A program made the position numbers and the translations under genes. Below, piece after piece: positions 47,111 to 58,449 of a stretch of DNA of 64,000 nt (within the stretch, counting starts at the first letter, position 1; every line of letters begins with the position of its first letter). Below the pieces are notes generated by a model. The model ran no database searches, was not told the origin of the DNA, and saw only the letters and a program-made list of their open reading frames with translations. This DNA is from Gymnopus androsaceus JB14 (Eukaryota > Basidiomycota > Agaricomycetes > Agaricales > Omphalotaceae): positions 1 through 64,000 of the forward strand of contig ML769660.1 in the NCBI GenBank assembly GCA_009733575.1, read 5' to 3'.

Positions 47111-48134
47111 AGCTACCTATCTTAACGCCGACTTGAGAGTATTGAGAACACCTCTTCTCAGATCATTGTATTAAATAAGAGAAGCTCCATGGACAGATGA
47201 TGTCTCCTGGTGTCGCATTTTCATGATGAAATTGCGCGATGTTCTCCCGCCATTGTTCCTCCCTTTCGTTGCCTGAAATAGGCAGATAAGCATGTCAGTT
47301 TCGTATGGATGGTGTGCTGGTGTGCGGCTACGCTGTCGTCACCACCAATCATATATTGCAGTGGCGTGTGTAGCATTGATTTCTTCGCTATTTTGGATTG
47401 GGCTGAAAAAGGACGCTGAAAAAAGGACGGCCTACCGCGAGTGCGGTACGGCTCGTTATTTCTGCACGTTGGGTGGCTGTGTGCAAGTCGCTATCAAGAT
47501 ACTGTACCTAGCGCAAGAAAGATGTGTAGATTACGCCACCGCACGCCATTTACAGCGTAGCGCCGACGACGTACGGTGGGTAGCACAATTGGATCGGTTC
47601 CTAGCCTTGTACTATTTTCAAGTCGCCGCACTGCGCAATTTGCATAAATGTAGGTCATAATACCTTCAACCATTCGGGTCGAATCAAGGGGTGAACTTTC
47701 CTCCCTAGGCACGGCAAATATCCACAATGTGTCATCTGGGGAGCACCATGGGCCGAATGAATACCATCAGTGGTATGACTGATGAAGATAGAAATCCAAC
47801 ATTAATGGTGAATGTCTCCGGTGGAGAAGGACAGAAGTCGAAAACCTTGAGCTTTTCCAAAAATTGCAAGCAAGCTCAGCACGGGATCCATTGTCGATTT
47901 GACGTGAACGAAGACCGAAGCCGTTTTAAATGCTTGCCAATAATAAAGAAGAGCGGCAAAAGAGCAACAGAAGAACATGAGTGGAGTTGGAGCACAAAGA
48001 GTTCGAGAAAGCGCCAAATCACGACCACGTGCTTCGAGTAGCTCATTTGCCTTGCGTCCACGTAGAACTCGAGTAAAATCCATGACCATGATTTAATTCG
48101 TTATCCCTCTACAGCACCAAACACAACGCCGCCC
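47111..48134. other. Divergent promoter region between the MFS carrier and gene X
   Basis: Overlapping open frames on both strands are present but no spliced gene or motif is supported. Confidence 0.4.
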
Positions 48135-50502
48135 ATGGACCGTCATTTTGACTCGGACTCTGAGCATCTCGAATCCGAGATTAATCAATCCTATGTAGCT
48201 ATAGGTTAGTTCAATTGCTTTATAGATCATGCTATACATCCTGACATAAATCGTATGCTTCTTAGCATCTAAACGGTCTTCAAAACTCGATACCACCGCA
48301 TTTGACCCTACATCTTTATCCTCTTCCTTTCCTCACCCAGATCATCCCAACGTGAAATGTGATCTCAATTTCAACGGCAATAACTTTGAAACTGCATCTA
48401 AATATGCCAACTCGAATGGTGGATTTGAATCAGCCGAATTCAGACGAAAGCTCTCTTTGGTCGACGCTCTACTAGTGCCACTCGAGTCATCTGCATTATT
48501 CCCTTTCAAATTCCAATCTCCTCCTTCTGCGATATCCCCGCAGCAGAATTCGATTGATATGTTACCTTCTCAAGCTTGGCCATCGTCTTCCCTGGAAACG
48601 GAACCAGCAGAAGTACAATCGAACAGCGTTGGGGATAAGTTCTGCTACTACTTCGATTTCAGCACCTTACCAGAACCGGCATTTTGCAACTCTTACGATT
48701 GTTCTTCTCGTGCTTCGACTCCCGCACAGCCATCACTACCTTCAATGGAGACAGAGGTGGAAACTTCGCAGTCGGTCGATTCTGCTCCCCCGATATCTCC
48801 CTTGCCTGCACCATCCGCACAGCTTCCTGAACCACAGTCCCAGTCCCAATCACTCCCTTTCTCCCTTCACACTCGGCTCCCAACTCCTCCATGGGCTAAA
48901 CTCCTCCCCCAACCTCCACTTCCACCGTCAAGCCGCGGACGGAAGCGAAAGCGAACGACGCCTAGTGGTGTAGATCATGCGAGGAAACTTTCTCCTCCCG
49001 CCAGTGTCCCCTACGCCCGCTCTATCACTCCAATTGTTATCAGTCCGAGCCTAGAACCAAAACCCAACCCGAATCCGGGCTCCAACCCAGTCATCACTTA
49101 CCGTCTCAAAACGCCTACGGGGTCGGTAGTGCAGAAAGAGGATTACATGGCTAATTTCATGCACTCTATTGATATATCGGAGGCGGAGACGATCGAGAAG
49201 AGCCAGGAGGGGAAGCTGCGGAAGGAGATTGCAGCGAAGAGGAAACAGGGAAAAAGCCACAGTCGGGTCATATTTGCGAGTGGAAAAGCAGAAGTGGTAG
49301 GAGGAACTGAGCTGGATTTTGACCCGGAGGTAACAAAGGGTCGGGGTAGTACGAGGGACGCTCCGAACCAATTCAAACACAGAGCACTGGTCGATTGCGA
49401 AACAGAGGACGAATCCGGACCCGTGAAGGGCAAGGAGATGGAAAAGGAGAACGCTTCTCCTTTCCATGCTGGTGTTGATTGTACAGACGTGTTGGACGAT
49501 GATACGGGTACCGAAATGGAAGAGAAGTGGACCAGGACGAAGGAAGGAAGGACGAGAAAGCTTGAGCAGGATCTGGATGGAATGGCGCCGCGGAGAGAGA
49601 TACAACGACATCGGTAAGTAACAGATTGTTGTAATGAACCTTTCTAACGTTTTTTTTCGCTGACCGTGTGTAGACCGGATGATTACGACGCTGCCAGAAT
49701 TCCAGCATCCCACTTTGCACCTGCTCCTCCCAGATCTTCCTCATCGTCCTCCACCTATCCCGAAAGTGCCCCCGTCCGCCGCTCGCTCTCTCCTCCTCCC
49801 ATCTCCGCCTCCAACACTCGGCGATCGAAGCCTCCGCCTGTTCTCAAAAAGCCCAAACAACCAGCCCGCCGTCAAGGGAAGAAAACTACCACTGCCCTCC
49901 CCGCAGAACTCGAAACCCAAACCAACGAAGCCAAATATCTTGCGCCGCCGCGCGATGTCAAAGAGGCTGAATTTGCTCCGAGTCTTCTCATTGAACAGGC
50001 AAAGAACCAACAAATCATCAACGAAAGAAGTCGGAAGGGCGTTCAAAGTAGAGCAGACGGAAGCAGCAGCAGAGACAGAATCCACACATTAGGAACACTG
50101 CGGAACGAGAAGCGACTGTGGTGGGAGAAGGAGAAGGAGAAGAAGCAGAAGTTGTGGGAGGCTGAGATGGACGCGATGAAAGGTGTGGTAGAGGCAGGGG
50201 ACACTGATGCAAAAGGCGTCAATTCGGTTAATAGTATCCTCTCCGCTCTTGGCGTTTACTCCTGTGATGTAAAACGGGAACCGAAAGAGTTGGGTGGGGA
50301 AGGAGTGGCTAGGATAGAGCCTGAGGGGGGAAACGAGAGGAAACCGGAGGTTGATTCGGGGGAGGTGGTGCAAAGTGTGGTAACGGTAGGGAGCGCTGGC
50401 GATAGTGAGAAGGCAGTCATTCCTGTCAACAATATCCTGGCCACCCTTGGCGTATATCCCGCTGATGCAACATGGGAGTTGAGAGATGATATTTGGAGTT
50501 GA
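48135..50502 (+). CDS. Gene X: large disordered nuclear-type protein of unknown function
   Basis: Three exons (48135-48204, 48266-49613, 49674-50502) give 748 residues starting MDRHFDSDSEHLESEINQS. It is rich in Pro, Ser, Glu and Lys and predicted mostly disordered. A basic cluster (SSRGRKRKRTT) could be a nuclear localisation signal. A charged helical segment (LRNEKRLWWEKEKEKKQKLW) lies in the C-terminal third. A repeated element is seen near the end: VNSILSALGVYSCD and VNNILATLGVYPAD, about 70 residues apart, perhaps a short peptide motif. No known domain is recognised. A decayed, intron-retaining copy follows at 54.4-56.8 kb, so X belongs to the segmentally duplicated block of this locus. 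Confidence 0.75.
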
Positions 50503-51421
50503 TTAACGCGCTGTATTTTCGGATTGTACACAAGTAGCAGAATACTTGGGTCTTGGGATTTTAAATCCATTTCTGACGAAGAAGTACAGCTTTGGCTTGC
50601 ATTCGATCTGTCTACGCATTACTCGAGCCAGTAGCGCAAACATAATCATATTCTCGACCCCATCCCAATGTGAAGGAGTCGCCCGGAACGTGAGGCGACT
50701 CTCAAAATGTGGATGTGCCACCTAGAGATGGTAGTGAAAGAGACTAACATAGTATACATTCCCATTTGAACTTCGAAATAGTCGGACGCTACATCAATTG
50801 GCTAAAATCGCCGACCGCAGCCTCAGCTTCCCCGATGCCTTCAAGAAACAAAGCTTCGAATTCAACAAAACCGCCGCAATACTCGAAAACGAATCCGACG
50901 GAGATACATCCGAATAACTACAATATTCACCATCTTGAGCAAAGCGAACTGGGGTTTCGCAAGCAACGCATCAACGTGAACCCATTCATCCCATTGTGTA
51001 TCATTATGCGCTAAACTCTAGGTGGATGTTTAGGCGCTGCAAGGGATACCTAGAGTGCTGATCTTCCTTTTAGATCCAGAAGAGGCTCGAAAATGGAATG
51101 GATCCAGGTAGCGGAGGAGGGAAAGTTTTGTTTGACCGAGGACAGCGTCAGAGTGTGCAGGTTAGGGTGTGTATGTCAGGACTATATGAATATGAATGAC
51201 GACATAAGGAAGAGGCTTGATCGAACGATTGGTTTGACTTACATGGTATGTTATCCTCATGTGGCTCCAGCGTCAGTTCTAAGGTATCACCTGCATACTG
51301 CAGGATCCAACGTATTGCCTCATTATGATATCTCGGACGACTCGGATAGCATGAGATACAAGGATCGCAGGTTTAAAATATCCAGAGACACGACCGGTGT
51401 CGGATCCACGCGGTGAAGGCG
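50503..51421. other. Intergenic stretch
   Basis: A plus-strand frame ending at 51014 (SKTNPTEIHPNNYNIHHLEQ) looks protein-like but has no ATG-initiated or spliced context; possibly a remnant. Confidence 0.35.
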
Positions 51422-52138
51422 CTAAGATTGAGCTTGTTGCCGGAGTCCAGGACGCGGAGTTGTATAGATCTCGGCTGGAAATGTGAGTCCTGGGCCCGAG
51501 GCATACTCCAATCTTCGGCATTCCAAGGAACCGAACCTCAGTTCCTTCAAATGCGTCGCATGGCTTATTAGAGACGCGAATTCCGCAAATTTTGAAATGC
51601 TAAATATATAAAAAGAGACCCGAGTCAGTGAAGGAGACTTGAACATGCAAGTCAGCGCCGACTTGAGTGAAGAGGAAAGTTTATCCCATTCGACTAGGAT
51701 GAACGATAACTGATTCACGTTGAGGAGTCGCTGTATAACTCTGGCCGTGGAATCGTATCCATCGTGGTCTCTCGGTGAGACACTCATGCTTTTGCAGAAA
51801 CACCGCAAGTTCACAGCCTGAACATAAGTGGCAAAGCGCGGATTTTTATCGAATAAAGCGATGAGACGAGCATTATCCGCTATATATCTGCGGCTAAGGT
51901 CGTTATATCGCTCCGCTGACTTGGCAAAGTCTGGGGATTCGAGAGTAATATGATGAAATATGCCACGCTGAGAGGCGGAAACCAAGGCGCGCGAGACCAG
52001 CGCACACTGGAGAAGAGAATGCTTGTCGCAGTAGAGATTTTCGAGGATGGGTTCGATAAGTTCGATTGGGAGGATCATGGTAGTTGTGCAAGAAATGAAG
52101 TGCCGGTTGGCCACCGGCACTTGCGATTCCCGTCTCAT
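51422..52138 (-). CDS. F-box protein, possibly truncated
   Basis: 238 codons from ATG 52138; an internal ATG at 52078 starts directly before the F-box. The F-box reads ILPIELIEPILENLY...LLQCALVSRALVSASQR...IFHHITL, matching the Skp1-binding motif L/I-P-x-E-L/I...C..VS..W/F. The rest is leucine-rich without clear repeats. Agaricomycetes encode hundreds of such F-box proteins of 400-600 residues; at 238 this one is short, so the C-terminus may be lost or reached through an unseen intron. F-box proteins select substrates for SCF ubiquitin ligases. It lies between X and copy A and has no counterpart in the duplicated X/B segment. Confidence 0.7.
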   Translation of the reverse strand: MRRESQVPVANRHFISCTTTMILPIELIEPILENLYCDKHSLLQCALVSRALVSASQRGIFHHITLESPDFAKSAERYNDLSRRYIADNARLIALFDKNPRFATYVQAVNLRCFCKSMSVSPRDHDGYDSTARVIQRLLNVNQLSFILVEWDKLSSSLKSALTCMFKSPSLTRVSFYIFSISKFAEFASLISHATHLKELRFGSLECRRLEYASGPGLTFPAEIYTTPRPGLRQQAQS

Positions 52139-52613
52139 CTAAACCATCATTCTTCCGTACTGAGGCAACTCTGAGGTATCCGGTTCGCTTCTTACTCGCA
52201 AGAAAATCATTTCAGTCAAGTAATACCTAACGAATATGGTCAAAACTTCACTTTGAAAGTGCGCAAAATATCGCTGTAAATCCATCCCAGTCTCCTAGAG
52301 GAGATCGGAATCGTTTCCGAATACAGCATATTATGGCAAATTTCAGCAGCGGTATGTGAGAGTAATTACGAACCTTTGGTGAATATATTGATCTTATTGA
52401 AGATATTCGCAAAGCTCGATGACAAGACAAACAGCAGAGGTCGTACGATCCCCTTTCTGTTACTTTCTACTTTTGCTCCGTCCAAACTCCAGAATATTAC
52501 CGAAAGACCTTCCTGCGCACGGGAATAATTCCAACGAGATAAATAGCTCACCTGCTTTCATGAATCGGCACTCGACTTTGAGCTGAAAGGAAGTCCACTC
52601 GCTCAACTACACG

Positions 52614-53874
52614 ATGAAGTTCACGCCATTCGTTGTCCTTTCTCTTCTTTCCATCGCCGCGACTGGGGTGTTGGCGCAGGACTCGAGTTCTACGGATGAC
52701 ACGAGTATTGTGGATCCCTCGAGTACAGCGGATTCCGCCAGTACTGTGGATACCACAACGGACACGTCGGCCGGCACTGACACCGACACAGGTAAGTTAC
52801 TGGCGGGTTTCTTCACCTCACCCTACTTTAATGCTTTTTCTAGATTCGGCCAGTTCGACCTCCACTGCAGACGACTCCTCTGAGACCACAGCCGACACGG
52901 ATTCGGGTGAGCTGCTTGCGATCTTCCTCACCTCGCCCACTCTTCAACTTTTTTTTCTAGATCCGGCCAGTTCGACCTCCACTGCGGACGACTCCTCTGA
53001 GACCACAGCCGATACAGATTCGGGTGAGCTACTCGCGATCTTCCTCACCTCGCCCAACTCTTCAACTGTTTTTTTCTAGATAAGGCCAGTTCGACCTCCA
53101 CCGCGGACAACTCCTCTGAGACCACAGCCGACACAGATTCAGGTGAGTTACTCGCGATCTTCCTCACCTCGCCACTCTTCAACCGTTTTTTTTTAGATAC
53201 GGCCAGTTCGACCTCCACGGCGGACGACTCCTCTGAGACAACAGCCGACACGGATTCGGGTGAGCTACTTGCAATCTTGCTCACCTCCCCCACTCTTCAA
53301 CTGTTTTTTTTTCTAGATCCGGCCAGTTCGACCTCCACTGCGGACGACTCCTCTGAGACCACAGCCGACACGGATTCGGGTGAGCTACTTGCGATCTTCC
53401 TCACCTCCCCCACTCTTCAACTGTTTTTTTTCCTAGATCCGGCCAGTTTGACCGCCACCGCGGATGACTCCTCTGAGACCACAGCCGATACAGATTCGGG
53501 TGAGCTACTTGCGATCTTCCTCACCTCGCCCACTCTTTCAACTTTTTTTCATTCTAGATATTACAACTGATGCTGATAGTGACACCGATACTGACACTGC
53601 AACTGTAGCTTCCGTGGCCGCTACCTTCTCTACCACAGACATCCCAGTTTCACTAACGACTCCTCTTGTTTCATCTGCTTTCTCGATGATCTCTGTGAAA
53701 AGCACCGCTCTAGCATCGACTTTGCAAATCAGTACAAGTAGTGCTTCTAGTGCGTCCGCGACTGCGAAAAAGAACAGTGCTGGAGGGAACAAGATGGTTG
53801 TGGGATATGCCACGAGCGTGGCTATTGCGGCTGTGGTTGGTGCTGTTGGGTTTGGAATGGCTATCGTGCTTTAA
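52614..53874 (+). CDS. Copy A: secreted Ser/Thr-rich surface-type protein with six tandem 63-nt exons
   Basis: Exons 52614-52791, 52844-52906, 52961-53023, 53080-53142, 53197-53259, 53317-53379, 53437-53499 and 53558-53874 give 290 residues. Signal peptide MKFTPFVVLSLLSIAATGVLA. The middle is six near-identical 21-residue units (SSTSTADDSSETTADTDSG core), each encoded by its own symmetric phase-1 exon. The C-terminal part is Ser/Ala-rich and ends in GYATSVAIAAVVGAVGFGMAIVL, a hydrophobic tail typical of GPI-anchor signals. The product would be a heavily O-glycosylated wall or plasma-membrane stalk. It shares both ends with the CFEM protein D but has no cysteine domain. Promoter sequence (GATAAATAgCTCACCTGCT near 52540) is shared with B, C and D. 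Confidence 0.8.
52844..53557 (+). repeat. Tandem array of exon+intron units (6 x 117-121 bp) in copy A
   Basis: Units start at 52844, 52961, 53080, 53197, 53317 and 53437; each is a 63-nt exon plus a 54-58-nt intron (GTGAGCTACTT...CTAG). Unit lengths differ only in the polypyrimidine tract before the acceptor. Confidence 0.95.
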
Positions 53875-54444
53875 AGTTCCTGTTCGTTTCACGATTGGAC
53901 ACTTCCAAGGCAGTTTTTCGATTGCATTTTAGTGCTACGAGGTATCTGGCGAGAGTATCTAGTAGCTTGTAAAATTGTAATCATTTTCGATTTGTAATTG
54001 ATCTTTCATTTCGACGTTTCCTTTTTTAGACTTGCGAAGTACTGCTTTGCCCTTGGACTCACTGAATTCTTGCGCAAGAATGACAGCCTCCTAGAGGGGA
54101 CTGCTTTAGGCCTACAACGACACCTTGAGGTGTGCAATAACAACAAGCATTTTTGCACTTTTCAAAAATAATGTCATTTTGGAAAGAAGGTTTGATTAAT
54201 TGACCCATTGAGCGCTCCAAATGTACAACAACAATACGATAAGCAATACTCGACGAATATCCATGATATTCTGATTCTGGCCACTGGGCAGGATACCATG
54301 TACAGTATCATGGCCTTTTGCTGATGGAGGTATCAGAGATGGGCTCAAGCTGAAGCTATTTGGTGCATGGTCCATGCATAGTATTCCAGAGTATTCCATT
54401 CTCTAACTAACTACGACATCCTCAGGAATTATGTGAGTAGATCA
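53875..54444. other. 3' flank of copy A
   Basis: 53930-54060 is shared with the 3' flanks of B and C (TTTCATTTCGACGTTTCC, CTTGCGAAGTACTGCTTTGC). No gene is seen in the rest. Confidence 0.6.
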
Positions 54445-54551
54445 TGCTAGAAAACTCTCTCCTCCCATCAGTGCCTCCCAAGCCGTCTCTGTCGTTGCCC
54501 CAACTGTCATGACCAATCTCAATCCGAGCCTAAAACCAGAACCCAATCCGT

Positions 54552-55669
54552 AGCGCCACTAGCGTGGCAATCCCCGACAGCCCCAGGCAGTAGTAGTTAT
54601 GGTAGGTACACCAATTGTATACCATACTTTCTCAAAATGAATGGATTTATCAATAAAATTGAGTTTGTTCAAGTAATTCTTGTTTCTTTGAAGGCACAAT
54701 ACTGACAAATTAGGTGCACGAGCAGAAATGAACACTCGCAGATCAGTATGGGTACGCCATTTGGTCTTTCTTAGACCTACATTCACCGTAGGATGTCTTC
54801 GCCAGTTCATCGCACGGGTCACTGCTAGTATCTTCCAAAGCCTAATACATAGGGAACGTCGATGTCGGTGGTCAAACATAAAGTCGAGTTGAATGAGGAG
54901 CATGAGATTACAATTGTTAATCATTGGGGGGAGGCGTGATAACCCCATCTACAGAGATCCTACGCAACATCCATACATACGGACAGTTCCAATCAGAACA
55001 ATGTGTTGCAAACTGCCATACATAAAACAGCTCATCACGCTCAAAGGATTGAGCAGCGCACTGGTGATAGTAATCGTTCCCGCTATCCATAACGTTAGAC
55101 CAGCTTGCATGCCAAATTCCTTTCCCTCCCCAAAGCAATCGCCTCAGAGCAGGACACAAACCGGTGTCAATGTAATCCAAAGACCCATTATGTCGACATA
55201 CTTTCCAGCCCAGTGTCAAAAGGCGGTTCCAAATAGAGTTGTCCCGCTGAGGAGGTGGATAATTCGTGCTCCGCATGAGAGCAATTCCCGAAAATGTGAG
55301 CTCTGGATAGATTACAAATGCATGCGTCGCGGACAAAAAAAGTGTATGCGCAGAAATGAACCTCTTTTATTTTTATTAGTATATCTTGAAATATCTGAAT
55401 AATTAACTTTACCTATAGAAGAAGAACCTCTTTGAACTATTTTCACTGTTTTACGAGGTATTACTTTATATTTCATTAATCTTCCAGCTATTTAATAGTC
55501 ATACCAGATAAAAAAGCAGGAATTATATTAACTTGATCTTTGTTATAAAACCTATGCGATAGCATGGCAACACGTGGTTGGTGAGAAAGATATACCCGAT
55601 ATGGCGAAATTGGCCAATTTTTGTCCGATCACTGCACACAGGACCCTCCCTTCCCTTCGGTCAGTGTCG
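54552..55669. other. Insertion of ~1.1 kb inside the dead X copy
   Basis: No homology to X. Open frames on the minus strand at 54559-54948 and 54917-55336 have no recognisable product. The right-hand portion is a mitochondrial gene fragment, listed separately. Confidence 0.6.
55356..55550 (-). pseudogene. rps3: NUMT: fragment of mitochondrial ribosomal protein S3 gene
   Basis: The minus strand reads, with one base missing near 55488, FYNKDQVNIIPAFLSGMT, then AGRLMKYKVIPRKTVKIVQR, then GSSSIGKVNYSDISRYTNKN and KRGSF. This matches the conserved C-terminal part of fungal mitochondrial rps3/var1 (the GKVN....S..TNKNK+G block). Composition is about 70% AT, unlike the flanks. The fragment lacks both ends of the gene and is a nuclear insertion of mitochondrial DNA. 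Confidence 0.75.
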
Positions 55670-57358
55670 GGGACCCGAATCCAGGCTCCAACTCAGTCAT
55701 CACGGACTGTCTCAAAACGCCTAGAGGATCGGTAACGCAGAAAGAGGCACATTTCATGCACTTTCTTGACTTATCGGAGGCGGAGACAATCGAGGAGGAG
55801 GAAAGGAAACGGCGGAAGGAAGAGGAAAGAGGGATAAGGCCAAAGTCGGGTCATATTTGCGAGTGGAGAAGCAGACGTAGGAGGAAATGGTGTATTGGAT
55901 CTGGATCTTGACTCGGATGTAAAGCCACAGGCGGAGGGTCCCTTGCACCGAGGAAATCCAAACCCAGAGCACTAATCGATAGTGAAACTGAAGGCGAATC
56001 CGGACCCGTGAAGGGCATGGATAAGGAAAAGGAGAACGTTGCTACTTTCGATGCTGGTGTTGATTGTATAGACGTGTCAGACGATGACGATCTTGGTCAT
56101 GTTTTCATGTAATCCGATGGGTACCGAAACGGAACCGGCACTGGAAGAGAAAGGGCCAGGGCGAAGGAAGGAAGGACGAGAAAGCTTGAGCAGGATCTGG
56201 CGCCGCGGAGGGAGATGCAACGTCAGCGGTAGGTAACAAACGGTTGAATGAACCTTTCTAACTTTTTACCTCCTAGTCTTTCTCATCATCCTCCACCTAT
56301 CCCGAGAGTGCCTCCGTTCCACCGCTCAGCTATCTCTTCCACCTTCTCCCATCTCCGCCTGCAGCGCTCAGCGATCGAAGTCTCCGCCTGTTCTCAAAAG
56401 CCCAAACTAGCTAGTCAAACGTAGAAATGTGCCGCTGTCCAGCAGAATCCGAAACCCAAACCAACGAAGCCAAACGTCTTGCGCCGCCGTGAAGAGGCTG
56501 AAACTTGATTTTCTCATTGAGCAGGCGAAGAAAGCAGCAGATAATCAACGAAAGAAGACGGAAGGCCATTCAAGGCAGAGCAGCGGAAGCACAGACAGAA
56601 TCGGCACTTTATGAGTACTGCGGAACGAGAGCGACTGTGGTGGCTGTGGTGGGAGAAGGAGAAGGAGAAGAAGCAGAAGCTGTGGGAGGCACAGATGGAG
56701 TGATGGAAAGTGTGGTAGAGGCAGGGACAATGAAAAGGGCGTCAATTCGGTCTCCGCAACACGGGAAGTTGCTCTTGCCAATTAGCGCTCAAATCTCTCA
56801 CCTAAACCACGGTTCGCTTCTTACTCGCAAAACAGGTATTTCAGTCAAGTAATACCTAGCGAATATGATCAAAACTTTAAACGAGCGCAAAACTCAAATG
56901 GAATATCGCTGTAAATCCATCCCAGTCTCCTCGAGGAGATTGGATCGTTTCGTTGCCGAATAGAACATATTATGCAAATTTCAGCAGCGGTATGTGAGAT
57001 TACGAATCTTGCGTGAATATACTGATCTTATTGAAACTATTCCCCAAGCTCAATAGGCAATTCTGAAGTTCTGTGATCTGAATAGCAGGTCGAATAGCAG
57101 AATAGACTTACACAGGCCGATTGAAGCGTACGTTCTTCTCGATAAACTCGCTTTTACAACATCCATCATCTCTGACAAGACAAACTGCAGAGGTCGTAAG
57201 ATCCCATTCTGTTACTTTCTAATTTACTCCGTCCAAACTCCAGATCTGCCTTCCCGCCTACGTGAAGAATTCCAACAAGATAAATACCTCACTTACTTTC
57301 ATGAACTGTCACTCGACTTTGAACTGAAAGCAGGTCTGCTCGCTCGCTCAACTACACG

Positions 57359-58172
57359 ATGAAGTTCTCGCCATTTGTTGTCCTTTCTCTCCTTTCCATC
57401 GCCGCGACTGGAGTGTTGGCGCGGCACGCGACGAGTGCTACGGATACCGCGAGTATTGTGCATTCATCGAGTAAAACGGATACCGCCAGCGTTGTGAATA
57501 CTGCAACGGACACGTCGACCGACACCGAAACCGACACAGGCGAGTTACTGGAGATTTTTCTCAGCTCGTCCCACTTTTAATACTTTTTTCTCTAGATACA
57601 GCCACTGTGACCTCTACCTCCGACGCTGCCACTGGGACCACAACCGACACGGATACGGGTGAGCCACTCGCGATTTTCCTCAGCTCACTCTTCAACGTTT
57701 TTGCACTCTAGATACTACAACTGATAGTGATAGTGATACTGATACTGCGACCTCTACCTCCGACACTACCACTGAGACCGCAACCGACACGGATACGGGT
57801 GAGCTACTCGCGACTTTCCTCACCTCCCCCACTGTTTAACTTTTTTTCACTCTAGATACCACAACTGATACTGATACTGATACTGCAACTGCAATTATCA
57901 CTTCCGATACCTTTTCCGCCACAATCCTTTCCGCTACAGACATCTCGCCTGTAACGGCCTCTCTCGCTTCGTCTGCATCCTCGGTGCTTTCTATACAAAG
58001 TTCCGTCCTCGCATCGTCTTTGCATAGCAGTGCAAGTAGTGCTGCTAGTGTGTCTGCAACTGCGAAAAAGAACGGTGCTGGAGAGAATAAGATGGCTGTG
58101 GGATATGCAGCAAGCGTAGCGATCGCGGCTGTGGTTGGCGCTGTTGGGTTTGGAATGGGTATTGTGTTTTAG
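57359..58172 (+). CDS. Copy B: secreted Ser/Thr-rich surface-type protein
   Basis: Exons 57359-57539, 57596-57658, 57712-57798 and 57856-58172 give 215 residues: signal peptide MKFSPFVVLSLLSIAATGVLA, Asp/Thr-rich middle (TSTSDAATGTTTDTDTG), Ser/Ala-rich segment and the hydrophobic tail GYAASVAIAAVVGAVGFGMG. Intron 1 starts with GC (CACAG|GCGAGT); the nearest GT would break the frame. The two middle exons are 63 and 87 nt, both symmetric phase 1. There is no CFEM domain. Second member of a four-gene tandem family. Confidence 0.75.
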
Positions 58173-58449
58173 GGTTTCTTTTCGTTTCACGGTTGGGCAC
58201 TGTCAGGGCAGTTGTTCATTTGGGTTTTTAGTGTCATGAGAGTAATCTGGGGAGGGTTTCTGACAGTCTATAAAATTGTAATCGTTATCGATTCGTAATT
58301 GATGTTTTATTTCAACGTTTCCTTTTTTAGACTTGCGAAGTCCTGCTTTGCCCTTTAAATTTGCGACTTTCAACAATTCCCAGAAAAATGGTTGAGGCGG
58401 GCAATAACCTGTAATCAAGACAAGAATTTTAAGTAAAGTATTGATCAAA

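Larger units (their letters stand above)
54445..56790 (+). pseudogene. Dead copy of gene X, interrupted by an insertion
   Basis: 54445-54551 matches X from about 48972 (GTAGATCATGC.AG.AAACT, then GAGCCTA.AACCA.AACCCAA) and 55670-56790 matches X from about 49075 onward (CCAACTCAGTCATCAC, TCTCAAAACGCCTA, TCGGAGGCGGAGAC). In between, at about 54552-55669, unrelated DNA is inserted. Many small deletions and frameshifts are present. The X intron is retained near 56227-56280 (GGTAGGTAACA...TCCTAG), so this is a DNA-level duplication, not a retrocopy. The last part of X is missing; the copy runs straight into the promoter of copy B. Confidence 0.85.

Noticed and set aside
49051..50570. Multiple long minus-strand frames
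   Set aside because: Antisense of gene X, whose Pro/Ser/Glu-rich codons leave few stops on the opposite strand.
53045..53293. Minus-strand frame with Ser/Val/Glu repeats (and similar ones at 52607, 57352, 60915)
   Set aside because: Antisense of the Thr/Ser/Asp-rich exons of the secreted-protein family.
52844..53557. CRISPR-like regular repeats of 117-121 bp
   Set aside because: The organism is a eukaryote and the repeats are exon-intron units in frame with a signal-peptide gene, not repeat-spacer units.
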